Shown here: positions 9,703 to 16,455 of the stretch, piece by piece
How the letters are laid out: every line of letters starts with the position of its first letter
Position numbering within the stretch: position 1 is the stretch's first letter
Assembly (NCBI RefSeq): GCF_001421665.1
Contig: NZ_LMKV01000001.1
Location: 703,415-767,414, forward strand
Reading direction: 5' to 3'
DNA: 64,000 nucleotides
Origin: Sphingobium sp. Leaf26
Lineage (GTDB): Bacteria > Pseudomonadota > Alphaproteobacteria > Sphingomonadales > Sphingomonadaceae
Notes under the pieces: model-generated
Told to the model about the DNA's origin: nothing
Seen by the model: only the letters and a program-made list of their open reading frames with translations
Databases searched by the model: none
Made by a program: the position numbers and the translations under genes

Positions 9703-9821
9703 CCCGTTCGTGCTGAGTAGAGGCTGAGCCTGTCGAAGCCCCGTATCGACGCATCAATTGCCGCGCTGCATCCTTCGATACGCCATTTCGACAAGCTCAA
9801 TGGCTACTCAGGATGAACGGA
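9703..9821. repeat. Dispersed intergenic inverted repeat, copy 1
   Basis: Arms CCGTTCGTGCTGAG and GGATGAACGG enclose internal inverted segments GCCTGTCGAAG and TTTCGACAAGCTCA. Four related copies occur at 29249, 32622, 52306 and 59446. It sits between two convergent genes (GntR regulator and racemase) and could act as a bidirectional terminator. Confidence 0.8.
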
Positions 9822-9836
9822 TCTTTTTCGGCTAGT

Positions 9837-10526
9837 TCACCCCAGAATGAAGTCCACCCCTGCCTTGGCGTGGATGCCGGTGCAGTCGTAGATCGGCAGA
9901 ACATTCGCCTTCACATCCACGATCAGCTCCAGTTCGGTGCAGGCCAGCACCACTGCCTGCACATCCTCCTTCGCGATGTCAGTCAGTTCCGACTTCATAT
10001 AACGTTCGGATTCCTTGCTGACCTTGCCGACCGTCAATTCGTCATAGACGATCCTGTCGATCCGCTCGGCCAGTTCCATGTCGGCCGGCAGCAGCGACAC
10101 GCCATGCGCGACGAGGCGCTGGCGGTAGAATTTCTCGGTCATCACGTTGCGCGTGCCGATCAGCGCGGCCTTCTCGATCCCGTCGGCCTGCATCCGGTCG
10201 CCCACCACTTCGGCGATATGGATGATGGGAATGCCCACTTCCGCCTGCACCTTGTCGTAGACGCGGTGCATCGAGTTGGCGCAAATCAACAGGCTTCCCG
10301 CCCCCGCCTGTTCCAGCCGGCGGGCCGACGCGATCAGCTTGGCGGCGGCGGCATCCCAGTCCGCTTCCGTCTGGCAGCCGGCGACCGAGGCGAAGTCCAG
10401 GCTGTCGATCAGCAGCGGGGCGCTATGCTGGCCGCCCATCGTCCGGTGCACCGCCTGATTGATGATTGCATAATAGCGGGCGGTGGAGGTCCAACTGAGG
10501 CCGCCGATCAGACCGAGTGTGTGCAA
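9837..10526 (-). CDS. Aspartate/glutamate racemase family protein
   Basis: This 229-residue PLP-independent amino-acid racemase has both catalytic cysteines, in CANSMH (~residue 81) and ACTELEL (~190), and the N-terminal TLGLIGGLSW typical of aspartate racemases (YgeA/RacD group). The start is TTG at 10526 with a GGAG site seven bases upstream; the same frame is open far upstream, but there it only shadows the membrane gene. Likely role is D-aspartate or D-glutamate supply. It stands alone between a repeat and the transhydrogenase-like genes. Confidence 0.85.
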   Translation of the reverse strand: MHTLGLIGGLSWTSTARYYAIINQAVHRTMGGQHSAPLLIDSLDFASVAGCQTEADWDAAAAKLIASARRLEQAGAGSLLICANSMHRVYDKVQAEVGIPIIHIAEVVGDRMQADGIEKAALIGTRNVMTEKFYRQRLVAHGVSLLPADMELAERIDRIVYDELTVGKVSKESERYMKSELTDIAKEDVQAVVLACTELELIVDVKANVLPIYDCTGIHAKAGVDFILG

Positions 10527-10567
10527 TGCGTTTCTCCGCTGCGCAGGAAATGGATGATTGTTCAGCG

Positions 10568-11251
10568 TTAGGGGAAGCGCGACCCGCTGGGCAAGGCTCT
10601 TAACGCAGCCCGTCTTATGGCCCGCGCGCGCCATCCCAGACGCAGGCCCGCCGCACCGGCCATGCCACCGGCCAGCACCATGGCGCTGTTGCCCATCGCC
10701 AGCCCAAGCGCGGCCGCAGTCCAGCCCGCGCCACTGCCGACCAGCGCCAGGTAGTCCTGCGTCCGCCGGACCAGCATGAGCAGCGCACAAAGCGCCGCCA
10801 GCCCGCCGATCGCGATGCCCCCCGCGAGCAGCGTGCCGTGGGCGGGGGTAACACGACCCGGCCCGTCCACCAGTCCGAAGGCGAAGGGATTGAGGAGCAG
10901 CGCCGTACCGGTCGCCATGCCCGCCAGCCCCAATAAAGCATATGCCACCACCACCAGCCAGGGCAGTCGATGGCCGCCACAACGCCGCGCCAGCATCAGG
11001 CCGATGCTGCCGCCGATCACCAGCGCGCTGGCGATTTCCGGCAGGTTGACGACGTCATGGCTGTAGAGCGCGGCCCCCACCGCCAGCATGCCACCCGCCA
11101 GCGCGATCCGGTTGCCGGTCCGATACCCGCGCAGCCAAAGGGCGCAGAGCAAAAGCCCGGCGGCACCGAGCCACATGCCGGCCACCAGCGGTGAAGGATC
11201 GACCCCATCGATGCGAGCGCCCAGCCAGGCCGGGTCGAACGAGACGCTCAT
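10568..11251 (-). CDS. Truncated PntB-like protein: transhydrogenase membrane domain without the NADP-binding domain
   Basis: This 227-residue, almost wholly hydrophobic protein lines up with the membrane domain of PntB (NAD(P) transhydrogenase beta). GGSIGLMLARR matches GGAIG..LAKK of E. coli PntB, and the segment GSGAGWTAAALGLAMGNSAMV matches [22 protein letters not shown]. The protein ends where the soluble NADP(H)-binding Rossmann domain should begin. By alignment with remembered E. coli PntB, the proton-path His91 is replaced by Tyr and Asn222 by Gly. It overlaps the upstream gene by four bases. Catalytic transhydrogenation looks impossible; a residual membrane role or decay is inferred. 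Confidence 0.7.
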   Translation of the reverse strand: MSVSFDPAWLGARIDGVDPSPLVAGMWLGAAGLLLCALWLRGYRTGNRIALAGGMLAVGAALYSHDVVNLPEIASALVIGGSIGLMLARRCGGHRLPWLVVVAYALLGLAGMATGTALLLNPFAFGLVDGPGRVTPAHGTLLAGGIAIGGLAALCALLMLVRRTQDYLALVGSGAGWTAAALGLAMGNSAMVLAGGMAGAAGLRLGWRARAIRRAALRALPSGSRFP

Positions 11252-11541
11252 ACGCGCTCCTCGTCACCCATGTCATCAACTGGCGGCCAGCGTCGTTCGG
11301 GTATACCGACAAGCAACAGGGCCGCCACGCTGGCGAGGAGGACTGCAAACAAGGCAAGATAGCGGGCGCTGGCGCTGCCCGCTTCGGCGGCGGCGATCAC
11401 CGCGCCGACCAGCATGATGGCGGGCAAGGCGCCCAGACCCGCGCGCCAGAGGGGGCGATCCGGATCACCATTGGGCCGGGCGGCGAAGAAACCGGCCGCG
11501 CAGGCGAGCAAAAGCAGGGGCAGCAGGCTGGCGCCGTTCAT
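11248..11541 (-). CDS. PntAb-like three-helix membrane protein
   Basis: This 97-residue protein has three hydrophobic segments (LLPLLLLACAAGFFA, ALPAIMLVGAVIAAA and YLALFAVLLASVAALLLVG) and ends RWPPVDDMGDEERV. Spacing and the PL.....AI..VGA pattern match the membrane part of PntA (PntAb in alphaproteobacteria), with a shorter, more divergent sequence. It overlaps the PntB-like gene (ATGA). The soluble NAD-binding PntAa gene, normally just upstream, is absent: only 34 bases separate this gene from the next one. Assignment rests on both similarity and gene order. Confidence 0.6.
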   Translation of the reverse strand: MNGASLLPLLLLACAAGFFAARPNGDPDRPLWRAGLGALPAIMLVGAVIAAAEAGSASARYLALFAVLLASVAALLLVGIPERRWPPVDDMGDEERV

Positions 11542-11575
11542 GCCCGCTCCACCCGGCAGGAAGATGCTATGGCGA

Positions 11576-11701
11576 TCAGCTCGAAATCAGCAACACGACC
11601 AGCGCAGCAAGGGCAACGGAGACGATCGTGCCCCACTTCACGAAGCCGATGAAGCTGCCATAAGTCTGGTTCGCGGCCTTCATATTGCCTTCCGACGCCA
11701 T
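11576..11701 (-). CDS. aa3-type cytochrome c oxidase subunit IV-like small protein
   Basis: This 41-residue single-helix protein, MASEGNMKAANQTYGSFIGF followed by a hydrophobic stretch, fits the bacterial aa3 oxidase subunit IV family (TY.GFI...KWGT.....). An AAGGGGACAGG ribosome site precedes ATG 11701. In sphingomonads this little gene commonly sits in front of the pntAa-pntAb-pntB operon, and here it still does, which supports reading the two downstream genes as a reduced pnt operon. Confidence 0.75.
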   Translation of the reverse strand: MASEGNMKAANQTYGSFIGFVKWGTIVSVALAALVVLLISS

Positions 11702-11853
11702 ATCCTGTCCCCTTGTCGCGATGATTGTCGCCCATCTCTTATCGTCTGGACGCGACCGCCTCAACCCGCTGGCGCCAAGAAAATTCCGCGCGGTTAAGTC
11801 CGCTTTTACTCCCTGTGCTTACCATCATGCCAACTTTGCACATGAGGGGTTTG

Positions 11854-13296
11854 ATGACGCGCGACGGCGTACCGATGCTGATGCTGATCGACGACGAACC
11901 GGCCCAAAGGCGGCTGGTATCGGCGCTGGGCGCGCGGGCGGGATGGCGCACCATCTTTGCCGCCGACGGCGAAACCGCCATCGCCACGCTGGGCACGCAG
12001 GACGGGATGCAACTGGATGCGGTCATTCTGGACCAATGGAGCCCGGACTATGAGCCATCCGGCCTGATCCGCGAGATTCGCGCCCGACGCCCGGCGCTGC
12101 CGATCCTGATCCTGACCGCCCATAATAATGTCGCCGTCGCCGTGGAGGCGATGCGGGCTGGCGCCACCGATTACCTGTCCAAGCCGATCGCGCCCGAACG
12201 GCTGCTCGCCGCCCTGAACGCAACGCTGGCCGAAGGCGCGGCGGCCGGCGAACTGCGCCCACTGACCGAAAAGATCACCGCGCCGCTTTCCTTCGAGGAT
12301 GTGGTCGGTTCCGCCCCGCAATTCCGCGCGGCGCTCGCCATCGCGGCCAAGGCGGCGCGCGCCCGCGTCCCCGTGCTGATCGAGGGCGAAAGCGGCGTCG
12401 GCAAGGACGTGATCGCCCGTGCCATCCATGCGGCCTCCCCCCGGCACAAGCAGGCGATGGTTACGGTCAATTGCGGCGCGATCCCCGCCAATCTGGTCGA
12501 ATCGGAACTGTTCGGCCATGAGCGCGGCGCCTTTACCGGCGCGTTCGACCGCCATGTCGGCAAATTCGCCAGCGCCGACATGGGCACCATCTTTTTGGAC
12601 GAAGTCAGCGAAATGCCGCTGGACGCTCAGGTCAAGCTGCTGCGCGTATTGCAGGACGGGGAAGTCCAGCCGATCGGTGCCCGCCGCCCGTCCCATGTCG
12701 ACGTCCGCGTCATCGCCGCGACGAACAAGCGGCTGATCGAGGAGGTCGAGGCCGGCCGTTTCCGCGAGGATCTCTATTATCGTCTCAACGTCGTCCAGTT
12801 GACCGTGCCGCCGCTGCGCGAGCGGATGGGCGACATCCCGGCCCTGTCCCGCCATCTGCTCGCCCGCATCGCTACCCAGCCAGGGCTGCGCGGCCTGGGC
12901 GTCACCGACGATGCGCTGGCGTTGTTGATGCAGCATGGCTGGCCGGGCAATGTCCGCCAGTTGCAGAACGCCTTGTTTCGCGCCGCCGTATTGTGCGAGG
13001 GCGATGCCCTGACGCCGCAGGATTTTCCGCAGATCGCCGCGCATATCCAGGCAAGCGCCAGCGTGTTGCCGATGCGGCCGCGCGCCGCCAGCCAGCCGCA
13101 CCGCGACGGCGCAGGCATCACCCTGTTCGAAGGCGACGGCCATGTCCGCCAACTTGCGGAGATCGAGGCCGACGTCATCCGCCTGGCCATCGGCCATTAT
13201 CGCGGCCGCATGACGGAGGTTGCGCGGCGGCTGGGCATCGGTCGCTCCACCCTTTATCGCAAGCTCGCCGAACTGGGCATCGACAGCGCTGCATGA
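11854..13296 (+). CDS. Sigma-54-dependent response regulator (NtrC family)
   Basis: This 480-residue protein has an N-terminal receiver ([11 protein letters not shown], phospho-acceptor Asp60 in VILDQW, Lys in YLSKP), a central AAA+ domain and a C-terminal Fis-type helix-turn-helix ([18 protein letters not shown]). The AAA+ domain has Walker A GESGVGKD (from residue 178), the sigma-54 contact loop GAFTGA (225-230), Walker B GTIFLDE and the arginine region [13 protein letters not shown] 11854 places the receiver at the very N-terminus, with GAGGGG upstream; ATGs at 11827 and 11842 are in frame. No cognate kinase is adjacent, and its target promoters are unknown. Confidence 0.92.
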   Translation: MTRDGVPMLMLIDDEPAQRRLVSALGARAGWRTIFAADGETAIATLGTQDGMQLDAVILDQWSPDYEPSGLIREIRARRPALPILILTAHNNVAVAVEAMRAGATDYLSKPIAPERLLAALNATLAEGAAAGELRPLTEKITAPLSFEDVVGSAPQFRAALAIAAKAARARVPVLIEGESGVGKDVIARAIHAASPRHKQAMVTVNCGAIPANLVESELFGHERGAFTGAFDRHVGKFASADMGTIFLDEVSEMPLDAQVKLLRVLQDGEVQPIGARRPSHVDVRVIAATNKRLIEEVEAGRFREDLYYRLNVVQLTVPPLRERMGDIPALSRHLLARIATQPGLRGLGVTDDALALLMQHGWPGNVRQLQNALFRAAVLCEGDALTPQDFPQIAAHIQASASVLPMRPRAASQPHRDGAGITLFEGDGHVRQLAEIEADVIRLAIGHYRGRMTEVARRLGIGRSTLYRKLAELGIDSAA

Positions 13297-13302
13297 ACCG
13301 GT

Positions 13303-13330
13303 CAACGCCGTCTGCTTGCTTGCGGCGTTG
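13303..13330 (+). terminator. Hairpin after the sigma-54 activator
   Basis: CAACGCCG and CGGCGTTG form a perfect 8-bp stem with a 12-base loop just downstream of the stop. The bases after it are AT-rich but lack a clear T run. Confidence 0.5.
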
Positions 13331-13363
13331 AAATATTCGCGCGGCTATGCTTTGGATCGGCCC

Positions 13364-14005
13364 ATGAAACATCCATCCCTCGTCGCCCTTATCCCCCTCG
13401 CGCTGCTCGCCGGTTGCGGCCGGACCGAAAAGGTCGCCGACATGCCGACCCAGGAGGAGTTGGCCAACGCCGCCAACGCCGCCGCCGCCAATGCGATCGC
13501 CAATGCGCAGGCGGACGAGGTCGAGAACCGCAATTATGTGAACCAGACGCGCGGCTTTTCCGTCACCTTCCCCGAAGGCTGGACCATCGACAAGGCAGCG
13601 AGCAACGCCGACGGTGCGGTCTATCAGGATCCAGGCGCTGGCGCGGACGTCCGCGTCTTCTGGCAGAAGAATGACAATGACCAGACGCTCCAGCAGATCG
13701 TCGAGGCGGTCAGCAGCGGCGCCGAAGGGGTCGATGGCGACTTTATCGGCGAGAATGAATATCGCGGCACCGCCAATGACGGCGAGGGCAATAATGTCGC
13801 GCTGCGCCTGCTCAAGCAGGCCGACGGGTCGATCGTGACCGCCACCTTCGTCTATCCCGAAATGCTGAGCGAGCAATATCAGGGCATCGCCGAGCAGACG
13901 CTGGCCAGCCTGCGCACCTACGCCCCCAAGACCGATGCGGAGGCCGCCGCGCCGACGCCGGCCGGCAACGCCGCCGCGCCGGCCGCGAAGACGCCCGCAA
14001 ACTGA
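13364..14005 (+). CDS. Hypothetical lipoprotein
   Basis: This 213-residue protein has a lipoprotein signal ending in the lipobox LLAGC, so it should be anchored to an envelope membrane. An Ala/Asn-rich linker follows, then a compact domain (RGFSVTFPEGWTIDKA...LRTYAP) resembling the generic PsbP/Mog1-like beta-sandwich fold seen in many envelope lipoproteins, and an Ala/Pro-rich tail. I do not recognise a specific function. The next (broken) gene begins at or overlapping its stop codon. Confidence 0.75.
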   Translation: MKHPSLVALIPLALLAGCGRTEKVADMPTQEELANAANAAAANAIANAQADEVENRNYVNQTRGFSVTFPEGWTIDKAASNADGAVYQDPGAGADVRVFWQKNDNDQTLQQIVEAVSSGAEGVDGDFIGENEYRGTANDGEGNNVALRLLKQADGSIVTATFVYPEMLSEQYQGIAEQTLASLRTYAPKTDAEAAAPTPAGNAAAPAAKTPAN

Positions 14006-14490
14006 CCCTGACGATCAGCCCCTTCGCCGGCGCTGACCAGCGGGGGGGCTGGACCTGATCCTGTCGATCCAGCAGGACGAATATGACATCGCCATCACCG
14101 CGCAGGACCAGCCGAACCTGACCGGCATCCCGGCTTTCTACCAGAGCAGTATCGGCGACGTCTGGGTCGCCCATGCCGGCGGCCGGTTGGTCGGCACGAT
14201 CGCGCTTCCCGGATATCGGCGCGGGTCAGGCAGCGTTGCGCAAGATGTTCGTCGTCGCCAGCCATCGCGGCCGGGCCGCCGGCGTGGCGCAGGCCTTGCT
14301 GGACAGGCTGATGGCGGAGGCGCGGGACCGGGATGTCACGCAGATCTGGCTCGGCACCACCGACCGCCTTTTGGCCGCCCATCGCTTCTACGAGAGGAAT
14401 GGTTTTGCGCTGGTGCAGCCCGAAGCTTTGCCCGACAGTTTCCCGAAAATGGCCGGGGATACCCGCTTTTATGGCATGGCGCCGGGCTGA
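14002..14490 (+). pseudogene. GNAT N-acetyltransferase, broken by two frameshifts
   Basis: Three frames must be joined to rebuild one acetyltransferase. TLTISPFAGADQ reads to a seven-G run at 14042-14048, where one more G would restore LDLILSIQQDEYDIAITAQDQ. That frame runs to GRLVGTIAL, and removing one base near 14208-14212 restores DIGAGQAALRKMFV through GTTDRLLAAHRFYERNGF to the stop at 14490. The acetyl-CoA loop falls after the second shift. There is no ATG at the N-terminus: the first codon is CTG, overlapping the upstream stop as CTGA. Two independent indels favour genuine decay, although sequencing error in the G run is possible for one of them. Confidence 0.75.
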
Positions 14491-14733
14491 CCAGAGCCGA
14501 CCGGAATAGGAAATGCGCCGCTTAACTTCACATATTTCCCGCTGATTTCGACATTGTGTAACAAGAGTTGGTAATTTTATTACGTTGCTAATCAGTGGCG
14601 ATACAGCAAGGCGGACCGTAGCAGGCAGAGTCGAGATAGGACAGCTTTGGGTGATTCTTTGCCATTCCCCTCCCGCCTTCGGGAGGGGGAACATTGGGGC
14701 AAATGGTCGTCACCCACTCCAGCCGCGCAGGGT
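14491..14733. other. Convergent intergenic region with one strong hairpin
   Basis: The first ~110 bases are unusually AT-rich for this genome and show no gene. CCCCTCCC (14667-14674) and GGGAGGGG (14681-14688) form an 8-bp stem with a 6-base loop, suited to ending transcription in both directions between the acetyltransferase and the hydroxylase. Confidence 0.6.
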
Positions 14734-15417
14734 TCAGGCGTCTGCCCAGCGGCGCAGCAGATTGTGATAGACGCCGGTCAGGCGGATCACTTCGTCATGG
14801 TCCTGCCCCATGGCGGCGGCGACGCCCTGTACGCTGCGGTCGAGGTCGAACAGCATCTGGCGCGCGCTGTCGTCGCGGATCATGGACTGGAGCCAGAAGA
14901 AGCTGGCCAGCCGCCGCCCGCGCGTCACCGGTTCGACCCGGTGGAGCGAGGAGGAAGGATAGAGCACCGCATGCCCCGCCGGCAACTTCACCTGCTGCAC
15001 GCCGAAATGCGTCTCAATCGTCAACTCGCCGCCGTCATAGGCGTCGGGCGCTTCCAGAAAGACGGTGATGGACAGGTCGGATCGCACGCGGAAGCCCGTT
15101 CCCGCCTGGATGCGCACGGCATTGTCGACATGGACACCGAAATTCTGGCCGCCGGCATAGCTGTTGAACAGCGGCGGAAAAATCCTGAGCGGCAGGGCGG
15201 CTGCGATGAACAGCGGCGAGCGGCCGAGCGCGTCCAGCACCATCTGCCCGGCCCGTTTGGCCGCTTCGCTATCCTCTGGCAGTTGCAGATTGCGCTTGGC
15301 GAGCGCGGACTGGTGGCCGGATGTGATGTTGCCGTCCACCCAATCGGCGGCGTCGATGACGGCACGGATGGCGGCGACACCGGCAACGTCGATCAGGTCG
15401 GGTACGGCAATCAACAT
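14734..15417 (-). CDS. piuC: Fe(II)/2-oxoglutarate PKHD-type hydroxylase (PiuC/YbiX)
   Basis: This 227-residue dioxygenase of the PKHD group has the iron ligands His and Asp in FGVHVDNAV and the distal His in SSLHRVEP, followed by the 2-oxoglutarate-binding Arg in TRGRR. The C-terminus [19 protein letters not shown] is characteristic of YbiX/PiuC. Family members are encoded beside catecholate siderophore receptors of the Fiu/PiuA type and are induced by iron limitation; their substrate is not firmly known. Here it is the last gene of a receptor-TonB-PiuC operon, 15 bases after tonB. Confidence 0.92.
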   Translation of the reverse strand: MLIAVPDLIDVAGVAAIRAVIDAADWVDGNITSGHQSALAKRNLQLPEDSEAAKRAGQMVLDALGRSPLFIAAALPLRIFPPLFNSYAGGQNFGVHVDNAVRIQAGTGFRVRSDLSITVFLEAPDAYDGGELTIETHFGVQQVKLPAGHAVLYPSSSLHRVEPVTRGRRLASFFWLQSMIRDDSARQMLFDLDRSVQGVAAAMGQDHDEVIRLTGVYHNLLRRWADA

Positions 15418-15432
15418 GAAAAGGCGTGTCCG

Positions 15433-16197
15433 TCAGGCGGCTTGCGTCCGCAGGATGAAGGGGATTTCGACCAAGCCCTTGACGCGGACCGGCTGGCCGC
15501 TGCGCAGGATTGGCCTCCAGCGCCAGCCCTTCACGGCGTCGCGCGCGGCATTGTCGAGCCGGGATGAACCGCTGCTCTGCGCCACGTTGATGCTTTCGAC
15601 CGCGCCGTCCAGACCGACGATCAGGCTGAGGACGACGGTGCCCTGTTCATGCTTGCGGCGGCTTTCGACCGGATAGCGGGGCGGCTTGCCCGCGACCATC
15701 TGCGCGCCGAGGTCGCCGCCCTGCACCAGACTGGGCGGGGCTGGCGGTGCGACAGGAGCAGGCGGGCCGGGCACGGCGACAATGACTGGCGCGGGCGTCG
15801 GCTTCGGGGCCGGATCGGGCGTTGTCTGCACCGTCTGAACGGGCGGCACCGGCGTCTGCACGATCGGCGGCGGGGCCACGACTTCGGGCCTGGAGGGCGG
15901 CGGTGGCGGCGCTTGGGCAGCGGGCGGCGGTGGCGGGGTCAGGTTGACCACCGTCAGCTTCGTCTCCTCCGCACGCCGCACATGCTGGCGCACCTGGATG
16001 AGCGCGCCGATGGCCAGCGCATGGATGGCGAGGATGGCAGCGATGGCGGTCAGATTGGGGCGCGACCGGGCACCATAGCGGGCGGAAGATGGCGTATGGA
16101 AGACAGGGGGCGACGAAGGTGCCACGGACACAGGCTGGACCCCCTGCTCCGAAACGGCATCATAATCGTCGGCCGGCAGACTCGCGGCTTGCAGCAT
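15433..16197 (-). CDS. tonB: TonB energy transducer
   Basis: This 254-residue protein has one N-terminal membrane helix (LTAIAAILAIHALAIGALI), a long Pro-rich periplasmic spacer (~residues 85-165) and a C-terminal TonB domain (PPRYPVESRRKHEQGTVVL through AARDAVKGWRWRP). It transmits proton-motive energy to outer-membrane receptors. Position between the siderophore receptor and piuC suggests a dedicated TonB. GGGAGG lies upstream of ATG 16197. No exbB/exbD genes are adjacent. Confidence 0.93.
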   Translation of the reverse strand: MLQAASLPADDYDAVSEQGVQPVSVAPSSPPVFHTPSSARYGARSRPNLTAIAAILAIHALAIGALIQVRQHVRRAEETKLTVVNLTPPPPPAAQAPPPPPSRPEVVAPPPIVQTPVPPVQTVQTTPDPAPKPTPAPVIVAVPGPPAPVAPPAPPSLVQGGDLGAQMVAGKPPRYPVESRRKHEQGTVVLSLIVGLDGAVESINVAQSSGSSRLDNAARDAVKGWRWRPILRSGQPVRVKGLVEIPFILRTQAA

Positions 16198-16237
16198 GGA
16201 AGCGCCTCCCTCTCCACGCCCTTAGCGCGAAGACTAA

Positions 16238-16252
16238 TGCGAATCAATTGCG
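16238..16252. promoter_or_regulatory. Fur-box candidate upstream of tonB
   Basis: TGCGAATCAATTGCG matches the alphaproteobacterial Fur pattern TGCnAATnATTnGCA at 10 of 12 defined positions, 41 bases upstream of the tonB start. It would let tonB-piuC be iron-repressed separately from the receptor gene. Confidence 0.5.
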
Positions 16253-16322
16253 TCCAGAAGCAGATTGGCAATTGATGAGCGGGCGGCGATTTTCCGAGGA
16301 GAGATTGTCGCCGTCCGCCCTT

Positions 16323-16424
16323 TAGAGCGCGCTGCGTTGAATCCGACGCAGCGCGCTCTAGTCCTTTGTTGTCGCATCGTTTCAAGCGAAGAATCGGTTC
16401 CCGCTTTTTCGCACGATGCTCCAG
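16323..16424. repeat. Perfect 15-bp inverted repeat plus second hairpin element
   Basis: TAGAGCGCGCTGCGT (16323-16337) and its exact complement (16346-16360) enclose 8 bases. A second element follows, with arms GCATCGT and ACGATGC around a GAATCGGTTCCCGC core. A related core (AGAGCG...GCGAGAAACCGG) recurs at 23319. The pair lies between the receptor and tonB genes. A GC stem (CCCCGGCC/GGGCCGGGG) lies between it and the receptor stop. Confidence 0.75.
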
Positions 16425-16455
16425 CCCCGGCCGGAACGGGCCGGGGCGATCAGGA

